From Lutibacter litoralis (GTDB lineage: Bacteria; Bacteroidota; Bacteroidia; Flavobacteriales; Flavobacteriaceae): a stretch of DNA of 64,000 nt. Numbering within the stretch: position 1 is the first letter of the stretch; the number at the start of each line of letters is the position of its first letter. Shown one piece after another: positions 54,205 through 62,240 of this stretch. The DNA lies in NCBI RefSeq assembly GCF_014646675.1, contig NZ_BMNS01000010.1, positions 59,760 through 123,759 on the forward strand. The letters are read 5' to 3'. A model generated the notes under the pieces. That model worked only from the letters and a program-made list of their open reading frames with translations. It was not told the DNA's origin and did not search any database. The position numbers were made by a program, and so were the translations under genes.

Positions 54205-55365
54205 ATGAGAATTATAAAATTTTTCTTAATTATCATACTTTTTTATTCTTGTCAAGTTGATAAAAATTCATTAGCGTCCTTTCAAAGTTTGAGCGACAGT
54301 ATTAAATTTAAATATGCACCTGATAAGAGGGTTGCTATTTATAATGTTTCATTTAAAAATGAAGATGATGTTTTAGTTTTAGAAGGCGAAACCGATAATC
54401 CACTTGCAATAGAAGAATTAAAAAAAGGTTTGTCAACTAAAGGAGTTAAATTTAAGGATAGTGTTTCAATATTACCGGATTTAACAGTCGGAGTTCATAA
54501 ATATGCATTAGCAAATAACTCTGCTGCTAACTTAAGAGGTAAAGGAAAACATTCTGCGGAATTAGTGACTCAAGTTATTTTGGGAACTGAGTTAAAAGTT
54601 TTAAAAAATGATGGATCATTTTCATTAGTTCAAACACCAGAAAAATATATTGCTTGGGTTGATAATGGAGGGATTGCATTTTTCACCGAGAATGAGTTCA
54701 ATAATTGGAAAGAGTCTGAACTCTTAATATATACAAAAAATATTGGAAATTCCTATCAGGATACTAGTTTTACAATTATTTTAACTGATATGGTGCTTGG
54801 AGGAAAAGTGAAATTAGTTGAAGAATTAGCAACTAGTTTTAGAGTACAGTTTCCGGATGGTAGGATTGGTTTTGTTAAAAAAGATGAAGTTGAAAGCTAT
54901 GCAAAATGGTTATCGCTTTTAAAACCTTCCAAAGAATTAATTGAAAGTTATGCAAAAAGTTTTTTAGGCTCTCCTTATTTATGGGGAGGAACTTCAACAA
55001 AAGCAATGGATTGTAGTGGTTTTGTGAAAACCGTTTATTTAATGAATGGTTTTGTAACACCTAGAGATGCTTCTCAACAAATCTTAAATGGCGAGATTGT
55101 AGATGAAAATTTAAAATTAGAAGGTTTAGAAAAAGGTGATTTAATGTTTTTTGGAACTAAAGCAACTGAAGACAAAAAGCAACGCGTTACCCATGTTGGT
55201 ATTTGGCTTGGAAATGGAAATCAAGAATTTATACATTCCTCTAAAAGAGTACGTTTAAATTCAATGAATCCAACATCTGATATTTATGATTCATGGTGCG
55301 GTGAACATTATTTAGGTAGTAGAAGGTATTTAGATGTTGAAAACAAAGAACTAATAAAACTTTAA
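54205..55365 (+). CDS. NlpC/P60 cell-wall hydrolase, lipoprotein
   Basis: From ATG 54205 the product has 386 residues. It starts with a lipoprotein signal (IIKFFLIIILFYSC, lipid Cys about 16). SH3-like domains lie at about 105-165 and 195-245. The C-terminal NlpC/P60 peptidase (about 250-375) has catalytic Cys in MDCSGFV, His in THVGIWLG and a third polar residue in FIHSS. It would cut stem peptides (gamma-D-Glu-diamino acid bonds) in peptidoglycan. A longer frame from 54109 lacks an ATG-proximal signal and overlaps the valS terminator, so it is rejected. Confidence 0.93.
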   Translation: MRIIKFFLIIILFYSCQVDKNSLASFQSLSDSIKFKYAPDKRVAIYNVSFKNEDDVLVLEGETDNPLAIEELKKGLSTKGVKFKDSVSILPDLTVGVHKYALANNSAANLRGKGKHSAELVTQVILGTELKVLKNDGSFSLVQTPEKYIAWVDNGGIAFFTENEFNNWKESELLIYTKNIGNSYQDTSFTIILTDMVLGGKVKLVEELATSFRVQFPDGRIGFVKKDEVESYAKWLSLLKPSKELIESYAKSFLGSPYLWGGTSTKAMDCSGFVKTVYLMNGFVTPRDASQQILNGEIVDENLKLEGLEKGDLMFFGTKATEDKKQRVTHVGIWLGNGNQEFIHSSKRVRLNSMNPTSDIYDSWCGEHYLGSRRYLDVENKELIKL

Positions 55366-55430
55366 AGCTGCTAAATATTAAATTGTTTAAAAAAACAATG
55401 CACTAGCTATGGCTGTAGTATGAAATTTAG

Positions 55431-55463
55431 AAAGGGAATCCGATTTATTGGATTCCCTTTTTT
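55431..55463 (+). terminator. NlpC/P60 gene terminator (copy B of a repeated element)
   Basis: AAAGGGAATCC and GGATTCCCTTT form an 11-bp stem followed by a T run. Loop and upstream flank (GCTATGGCTG, TTTAGAAA) match the valS terminator region with few changes. Confidence 0.9.
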
Positions 55464-55531
55464 GTAGTTAAATTATAGAACAAGTTTAATTAATTGTTAA
55501 TAAAAGATTTGAAACCACAGGAGTTAGGAGG

Positions 55532-56824
55532 TTAAATACTTTTAAGGTATTCTTTTAAATCATCACTTTCATTTAAATTCATTTTCTTTTTAATTCTATA
55601 TCGTGATGCTTGAACTGACCTTGGATCAATATTTAGTATATTTGCAATTTCCTTGGTTTGTAAATGTAATTTCATAAATACACAATGTCTTACTTCAGTA
55701 TCACTTAATGTTGGGTGAAGTTTTGTTAGTTTATCAAAGAAGCCAGAATGAATAGCATTAAAATGATATTTTAAATTATCCCAACTATCAGAGTAATCAA
55801 TATTAAAATCTAATTTATTAATTATATTTTCAATTTTATTTTTCATAGATTTTGCATCTAAAGATATATTTTTTTCAAGTTCTTTTTTCAGCTCCTTTAA
55901 ATACTGTTGATTGTTATAGTGGTTAATAGATGTTTGCATTAATTCTCTATCCTTATCTTTATTTTTTTCTTTTAAATCATAAATGTTTTGAAATAATTTT
56001 TTTTCTTTTTTTCTTATTTTAAACAAAAAAAACACTAAAACTGAAAGTGTTGTTAAAAATAAAAAACCAGTAATTAATAAATAAGTTTTAAGATTACCTT
56101 TCTTTTGTTCAATGAGTTCAATTTGCAAATCTTTTTTTTCAATTTCTAGTTTTGAAACAAGTTCATTTACCTTAGAGTTTATTCTCATGTTTTTTAAGGT
56201 AGCCTTTTTAAACAGTTGTGGTAATAATTGTGGATTATTATCTCCAATAAGTTCAATATTGAAAATACAATCTACAGATGATGCTGTAGCTTTATGAACC
56301 GATGCACTTATAGTGTTTTTACCTGTAATAAAATCTTCAGGAGATAACACAATGGTATGAATAACTTTTTCCATTTCACCTTTAACAATTAACCCTGTAG
56401 CTAATGAATTATGATTAATTTTACCATTAGGCATATCAATTCTTGCAATTTCATTATTGTTTAAGTAAACAACAATGCCATCATCTTTTTTTATATTAAG
56501 TTTATATAAAATAAACTTAAAAGGATCGTCTAAATAAAATGTTTTTTTAAAATAGCTTGTAATAATTTTATTTATTGAATCAGTACCGTAACTAATTTCA
56601 GTTTTAATAGCGCTATCGCCATAGCCTAAAGGTGTTATTCCAGTGCTCCACCTATGATCTATAACATTATCCTTGTACCAATTTTCTGATGGACTTTCCG
56701 CTTTATCATAAAAAAACCATTCATCCCCGGTTTTTATGATGTTTTCTTGCGAGTAACTGCAATTGATTGATACAAAATAATAGCTAAAAATGATTAATAT
56801 TCTCAAAAAAAATAGTACTCTCAT
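55532..56824 (-). CDS. Membrane-anchored HTH regulator of the Sus-type locus
   Basis: The 430-residue protein has a signal peptide (cleavage near CSYSQE, 26), a jelly-roll sensor-like periplasmic domain (about 30-195: WFFYDKAE, YLNNNEIARIDMPNG), a membrane helix (about 248-270), a cytoplasmic coiled coil (270-340) and a C-terminal LuxR-like helix-turn-helix (about 370-420: LSDTEVRHCVFMKLHLQTKEIANILNID-type block, SVQASRYRIKKKM). Such proteins commonly sit divergently next to SusC/SusD pairs in Flavobacteriaceae, sensing substrate in the periplasm. It is 303 bases from the susC start, divergent, so it probably controls it. Confidence 0.88.
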   Translation of the reverse strand: MRVLFFLRILIIFSYYFVSINCSYSQENIIKTGDEWFFYDKAESPSENWYKDNVIDHRWSTGITPLGYGDSAIKTEISYGTDSINKIITSYFKKTFYLDDPFKFILYKLNIKKDDGIVVYLNNNEIARIDMPNGKINHNSLATGLIVKGEMEKVIHTIVLSPEDFITGKNTISASVHKATASSVDCIFNIELIGDNNPQLLPQLFKKATLKNMRINSKVNELVSKLEIEKKDLQIELIEQKKGNLKTYLLITGFLFLTTLSVLVFFLFKIRKKEKKLFQNIYDLKEKNKDKDRELMQTSINHYNNQQYLKELKKELEKNISLDAKSMKNKIENIINKLDFNIDYSDSWDNLKYHFNAIHSGFFDKLTKLHPTLSDTEVRHCVFMKLHLQTKEIANILNIDPRSVQASRYRIKKKMNLNESDDLKEYLKSI

Positions 56825-57053
56825 TTGATAAATTTATAATTAGGGTTTTTTACAAAATATTCTTAAATCCTAAGAATTATTAGGTGAAAAAAATAATAAA
56901 TATCAAATATAGTAGATTTTATGTATAAAAAAACTTGTTTGTAGTAGATAAATAGCAGTACAAATAATTTAATTAGAATGTTGCATGTTTAGATTTGTTA
57001 TGTTGAGTGACTCGAACAAATTATTTTTAAGTTATAATAAAAAAATAGTTCAA

Positions 57054-57075
57054 ATTACGCAACCGTTTTCGTAAT
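57054..57075. promoter_or_regulatory. Candidate operator upstream of SusC gene
   Basis: ATTACG and CGTAAT flank the 10 bases CAACCGTTTT, a small dyad 52 bases before the SusC ATG in the 303-base divergent region. It could bind a regulator. The rest of that region shows no clear TAnnTTTG box. Confidence 0.3.
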
Positions 57076-57127
57076 ATTACATCTTAATATTAGCAAATCA
57101 ATTAATCATTAACAAAAACTTAATTAA

Positions 57128-60100
57128 ATGAAAACAAAGTTTAGAAGTATTTTAACGTTATTTCTTGCGTTATTAGTGCAAATTTCTTTTGCACAAGAAA
57201 AAACAGTTTCTGGTACTGTTTCTGAGGAAGCAGGTCCATTACCAGGAGTAAACGTATTAGTTAAAGGAACCTCAAGCGGTACACAAACCGATTTTGATGG
57301 TAGATACTCCATAAAAGTCAATTCTGGTGATGTTCTAGTTTTTAGTTATGTTGGAATGTCTAATGTAGAAAAAACAGTAGGAACTTCAAATATTATTAAT
57401 GTTATAATGACAGGCAATAATCTTTTAGAAGAAGTTATTGTAACCGCTTATGGTACTTCAACTAAAGCTGCTTTTACGGGAGCTGCAGATGTAGTAGGTG
57501 CTAAGGATTTAGCTTTAAGAAGTGTAACATCGCCTATCGCTGCAATTGAAGGTAAAGCAACTGGTGTTCAATTTACTTCAGCTTCTGGACAACCAGGTTC
57601 ATCACCAGGAATGATTATTCGTGGTGTAGGAACACTTAATGGTAGTGCAGCTCCACTTTATATTGTTGATGGAATGCAATATGAAGGTGGTATGAGCGAA
57701 ATTAACCAAGATGATATAGAGTCTTTTACAATTCTTAAAGATGCATCTTCTACATCACTATATGGTTCTAGAGCTGCAAATGGTGTTGTTTTAATTACTA
57801 CTAAGAGCGGTTCTAAAGGTGATATAAAAGCCACTGCTTCTGTTCAATATGGAATGATTTCGAGAGCTATTTCAGATTATGACGCAGTTAATCCTGGTGA
57901 ATATTATGAAACTATGTGGGAGGCTTTGAGAAATACAAGTGCCGCTGGTGGAGATCCAGCTTATGCTTCAGCAAATATTTACAACAGGTTAGGGTATAAC
58001 CCATTTAATGTTCCAAACGATCAAATTGTAGGAACAGATGGAAAATTGAATCCAAGTGCAAACTTAATTTATCAAGGTTTGGATTGGTATGATGCCATGG
58101 AACAAACAGGTATAAGAAAGAATTATAGCATAAACGTAGCCGGTGGAGGAGATAAACACAAAGTATTTTTCTCTGCATCTTATTTAGATGAAGAAGGTTA
58201 TGTGTTAACTACAGGGTTTGATCGTTTAACAACTCGGTTAAATGCAGATTTTGAATTGAACAACACAATAACAATGGGAGGAAGTGCTAATATTGCACTT
58301 TCAAATTCTAGTGGACCAACTTCGGCAGGTGAAGGTAGTATTGCAAACCCATTTGGTTTTGCTAAAGGTATGGGATCAATTTACCCAGTATATGTAAATG
58401 ATTTACAAGGAAACTTTGTGCTTGATGCAGGAGGAAATAGGATATTTGACTCTGGAGAAGGATATTCAGAATACAATATTGGATCAAGACCAACCAATCA
58501 AGGTCGTCATGCACTTCAAGAATTACTTTTAAATGATGAACGTAAAAAAAACAACAACTATGGGTTTAGATATTATGCAGATTTTAATATAATGGAAGGC
58601 CTTAATTTTAGACTTAACTATGGTAGAGATATTAATGAAGGTCTTGTTAAAGAATATGAAAATAATATTATTGGTGATGCAGACCCAACAGGAAGATATG
58701 GTGAAGATAGATATAGAAGAGATGTAGAAAATTTCAACCAAATTTTAACCTATAGAAAAAGTATTAATGATATTCATAATATAGAAGTTACAGCAGGACA
58801 TGAGAGTTTTAAAAGGTTATATTCTGGCTTTGGTGGTTCAGCTATCAAACAAGTCGCTGAAGGAATTTTTGAATTTGATAACTTTGCAGAGCCAGTTGGT
58901 TTAGATGGTGCTACAACAGAAAAAACCGTGGAAGGTTATTTTTTAAGAGCAAACTATAACTTCGATAATAAATATTATATAAGTGCTTCAGCAAGGAGAG
59001 ATGCTTCTTCTGTTTTTGATGAAAAATCAAGATGGGGTAATTTTTATTCTGTAGGGGCTTCTTGGAGAATGGATCAAGAAGATTTTATAAGAAACATTTC
59101 GTTTATCGATCAACTTAAATTAAGGGGATCTTTTGGACAAGTTGGAAATGATGATTTAGGTGACTTTTTCTTATCCCAACCAAGATATGGATTAACATCT
59201 AATGCTGGAAATCCAGCTATTTATTGGTCTGAAATTGGTAATGCTGACTTGCAATGGGAAACTGTTGAAAGTTTTGATGTAGCTTTGGAATTTGGATTAT
59301 TTAATAATTTATTAGATGGTTCTATTGAGTATTATAAGAAAAATTCTACAGATCTATTGTATGATTTACCTATTGCGCTTAGTAATGGTTTAAATGAAGT
59401 TCCTTCAAATATTGCAGATATGTATAATTCTGGTATTGAGCTTAGTTTAACAGGGCATATAGTAAATAAAAATGACTTAAAATGGAACTTAACACTGCAG
59501 GCATCTACATTTAAAAATGAAATTACTAACATTCCAGACCCGTTTATAAATGGATCAAAAAGATGGGAAGAAGGTAGATCTAGATACGATTTCTATATAT
59601 TACATACAGCAGGAATAGATCCTGATAATGGAGATCAATTATTTAAAATGTTTGAGATAGATGATGACGGTAATAGTGTACCTGTATTAGATGTTAATGG
59701 TGTTCAAGAAACTACTAATGATTGGGAAGAAACTGAAAGAGCCTATACAGGCGATAGTGCTATACCAGATATTTTAGGTTCAGTTTCTAATAGTTTGAGT
59801 TATAAAGGATTTTCTTTAGATGTATTAATGACTTATGGATTTGGTGGTAAATATTTAGATTATGGGTATGCTGCTATGATGCATAGTGGTAACTATGGTA
59901 GATCATATCACCCAGATATTTTAAACGCTTGGCGCCAGCCAGGCGATGTAACTGATGTGCCTAGATTAGAAAGTGGAAGTGATGCTTTGGTACAATCAGC
60001 ATCTACTAGATTTTTAACAGACGCTTCTTTTTGGACATTGAAGAATATTAATTTAGGATACTCTTTTGATGGTTCAATTACGGACAAAATAGGAGTTGAT

Positions 60101-60250
60101 AATTTAAGACTTTCAATATCAGGAGAAAACCTATATTTAAAGAGTAAAAGAACTGGTTTAGATCCTCAATATAGTGTAGGAGGAACAGCTTCTGGTGATG
60201 ACTTTAGCCCTGCAAGAATTTTCTCTGTTGGATTAAACGTTTCATTTTAA
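57128..60250 (+). CDS. SusC/RagA TonB-dependent outer-membrane transporter
   Basis: The 1040-residue outer-membrane importer has a signal peptide (cleavage after QISFAQ, 23), a carboxypeptidase-regulatory-like domain (about 25-100: VSGTVSEEAGPLPGVNVLVKG, TDFDGRYSI), a LEEVIVTAYGT TonB-box segment near 100-110, a plug domain with AAPLYIVDGM and SRAANGVVLITTK, then a 22-strand-type barrel ending in FSVGLNVSF with terminal Phe. It works with the following SusD lipoprotein to bring oligosaccharides or peptides into the periplasm. The substrate is unknown, as no glycoside hydrolase is nearby. Confidence 0.96.
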   Translation: MKTKFRSILTLFLALLVQISFAQEKTVSGTVSEEAGPLPGVNVLVKGTSSGTQTDFDGRYSIKVNSGDVLVFSYVGMSNVEKTVGTSNIINVIMTGNNLLEEVIVTAYGTSTKAAFTGAADVVGAKDLALRSVTSPIAAIEGKATGVQFTSASGQPGSSPGMIIRGVGTLNGSAAPLYIVDGMQYEGGMSEINQDDIESFTILKDASSTSLYGSRAANGVVLITTKSGSKGDIKATASVQYGMISRAISDYDAVNPGEYYETMWEALRNTSAAGGDPAYASANIYNRLGYNPFNVPNDQIVGTDGKLNPSANLIYQGLDWYDAMEQTGIRKNYSINVAGGGDKHKVFFSASYLDEEGYVLTTGFDRLTTRLNADFELNNTITMGGSANIALSNSSGPTSAGEGSIANPFGFAKGMGSIYPVYVNDLQGNFVLDAGGNRIFDSGEGYSEYNIGSRPTNQGRHALQELLLNDERKKNNNYGFRYYADFNIMEGLNFRLNYGRDINEGLVKEYENNIIGDADPTGRYGEDRYRRDVENFNQILTYRKSINDIHNIEVTAGHESFKRLYSGFGGSAIKQVAEGIFEFDNFAEPVGLDGATTEKTVEGYFLRANYNFDNKYYISASARRDASSVFDEKSRWGNFYSVGASWRMDQEDFIRNISFIDQLKLRGSFGQVGNDDLGDFFLSQPRYGLTSNAGNPAIYWSEIGNADLQWETVESFDVALEFGLFNNLLDGSIEYYKKNSTDLLYDLPIALSNGLNEVPSNIADMYNSGIELSLTGHIVNKNDLKWNLTLQASTFKNEITNIPDPFINGSKRWEEGRSRYDFYILHTAGIDPDNGDQLFKMFEIDDDGNSVPVLDVNGVQETTNDWEETERAYTGDSAIPDILGSVSNSLSYKGFSLDVLMTYGFGGKYLDYGYAAMMHSGNYGRSYHPDILNAWRQPGDVTDVPRLESGSDALVQSASTRFLTDASFWTLKNINLGYSFDGSITDKIGVDNLRLSISGENLYLKSKRTGLDPQYSVGGTASGDDFSPARIFSVGLNVSF

Positions 60251-60279
60251 TTAATTAATAATACTTAAAACATAGAACT

Positions 60280-61929
60280 ATGTTAAAAAAAATAATTTTA
60301 ATGTTATTTGTAATAGGGTTTATTACAGTAACTTCGTGTTCAGATGATTTTCTGGAGACAAAACCAACAGATGCCATCGCTTCAGCAGATGCATTGGCCA
60401 CAGCCGATAATATGGCATTAATACTTCAAGGATTGCATCGTCTTTTATATGCACAACCTCAAACCCTACTTTCTGGGGGAGACAGTTATAGATCTGGAAA
60501 CCATTATTGGGTACCGATAGGGGATAATTTAGCTGGAGGGTTAATTCACTCTGCTTCATCTAATAATTTAGGGTGGCAAGACGAAGCACGTTGGTTATCA
60601 CATAATCAAGAAACTTCAAGAACAACTGAACAGTTATGGTACCAAAGATATCACATTATTGCAAGTACAAATGCTATTATCAATAAAGCAGCAGAAGGAA
60701 CTATTACTGAAGATGCTAAGTTTAAAGAGATTTTAGGACAGGCATATGCCTACAGAGCTTATGCATATCTATCATTGGTGCAACATTTTGCTAAAGGTTA
60801 TTTAATTGGAAACCCTACTACGGATCCTGGTGTGCCATTATTGTATTCTTCTGAAGCTCCTTTTACAAGTGCTCCAAGATCTACAGTTGAAGCAATTTAT
60901 AATCAATGTAAAGAGGATATCGACCTTGCAATTACGTATTTTGAAGGAGCTACTTCTAGACCAACAGGAACCGCAGACGCTAAATCGCATCTAAATATAG
61001 ATGTAGCCTATGGTTTAAAAGCACGTATTGCATTAAATAGTGGAGATTGGCGTACAGCAGCTGATGCAGCAAAAGAAGCACGTAAAAATTATCCTATTAT
61101 GGACGAAAGCGATTATAAAGCTGGATTTAATACTACACTTCTTCCTGAAGTTATGTGGGGAAGCAATGTAATAGCTACAGAAACTACGTATTTCCGTTCT
61201 TATTTTTACTTAATGAGTAATACTTTTAACGGTAGTCAAGTTAGAAATAATCCTAAGATTATGGATAAAAGGTTGTATGCACAAATTCCTGATACAGATT
61301 ACAGACAAGATTTGTTTTTAAAAGATGCTCCAAATTCAAATTCTTCGGCTGCAAATGGTTTAGGTGGCTGGAAGAAAAATACAAATCCTTTATATACTAC
61401 TGAAGATGAGTTTGACGACGAAGTTGATAGATTAGCAAGTGTATATGGCTGGACTTCTAGACATAATACGCATCCGTATATGCATGTTAAAATGAGAAAT
61501 AAATCTCCAGGAACTACAGATCCAGATGATATTATTTTAATGCGTTCATCTGAAATGTATCTAATAGAAGCTGAAGCTGAAGCGATGTTGAATAATATTA
61601 CTGCCGCACAGAATGCATTAAAACCATTAGGAGAAGAACGTGATAGTGCTTATGATGTAACTATTTATAATACTAAAGAAGCATTAATGGAACATATTAA
61701 ATTTCAACGTGGTTTAGAATTATGGGGAGAAGGTTTCTTATATACAGATAAAATACGTTGGGATGAAGGAATTGACCATGCTGCTGATGGAGGTTCAGGA
61801 GCTTCTCAAGACCTTTATATTAATGCGTATCAACAAGCTAAACCATCTGTTAATAGTGAGTGGTTGTTTAAAATACCACAAGCTGAGATTGATGCAAATC
61901 CAAATTTAACTTCAGCTGATCAAAATTAA
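60280..61929 (+). CDS. SusD/RagB substrate-binding lipoprotein
   Basis: The 549-residue surface lipoprotein has lipid Cys at about 20 (FITVTSCSDDFLETKPTDAI-like start typical of SusD). It has the tetratricopeptide-rich helical core with LWYQRYHIIASTNAIINKA, EILGQAYAYRAYAYLSLVQHFAKGY and PLLYSSEAPF, and ends with the conserved RGLELWGEGFLYTDKIRW and late LFKIPQAEIDANPNL. It caps the SusC barrel and captures substrate. It starts 29 bases after SusC and shares its mRNA. Confidence 0.96.
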   Translation: MLKKIILMLFVIGFITVTSCSDDFLETKPTDAIASADALATADNMALILQGLHRLLYAQPQTLLSGGDSYRSGNHYWVPIGDNLAGGLIHSASSNNLGWQDEARWLSHNQETSRTTEQLWYQRYHIIASTNAIINKAAEGTITEDAKFKEILGQAYAYRAYAYLSLVQHFAKGYLIGNPTTDPGVPLLYSSEAPFTSAPRSTVEAIYNQCKEDIDLAITYFEGATSRPTGTADAKSHLNIDVAYGLKARIALNSGDWRTAADAAKEARKNYPIMDESDYKAGFNTTLLPEVMWGSNVIATETTYFRSYFYLMSNTFNGSQVRNNPKIMDKRLYAQIPDTDYRQDLFLKDAPNSNSSAANGLGGWKKNTNPLYTTEDEFDDEVDRLASVYGWTSRHNTHPYMHVKMRNKSPGTTDPDDIILMRSSEMYLIEAEAEAMLNNITAAQNALKPLGEERDSAYDVTIYNTKEALMEHIKFQRGLELWGEGFLYTDKIRWDEGIDHAADGGSGASQDLYINAYQQAKPSVNSEWLFKIPQAEIDANPNLTSADQN

Positions 61930-62240
61930 TATTTTATATATAATCAGACAGATTTGAAGTTAAAAATATTCTAAATATTAGAATAAAAATACCTTATAGG
62001 GTTTAAACCCTATAAGGTATTTTATTATGTTCTTAGCCATATTATTAATAAAACATGAGGCGGTAAACCTATATCAAATATAAAACCTAAATTCAATAGT
62101 TTTCAAAATCTCTTATGTTTATATTTTGAAAAACAACAATCGAAACTGTAAATAATTATAATTAAAATGTTTGATTTAACATAGCAGACAAGGTATTTAA
62201 TTATTGGACTATAAATAAAAAAACATGTAATTATTCCATT
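61930..62240. other. 311-base gap between SusD and S8 peptidase
   Basis: It contains the SusD terminator palindrome (61986-62023) and then AT-rich sequence without any gene, RNA or repeat I can support. The peptidase therefore has its own promoter, but no clear TAnnTTTG box is visible. Confidence 0.5.
61986..62023 (+). terminator. SusD terminator palindrome
   Basis: AAAATACCTTATAGGGTTT is followed directly by its exact 19-base reverse complement ending in TTTT. A long hairpin 56 bases after the SusD stop ends the susCD transcript. Confidence 0.9.
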
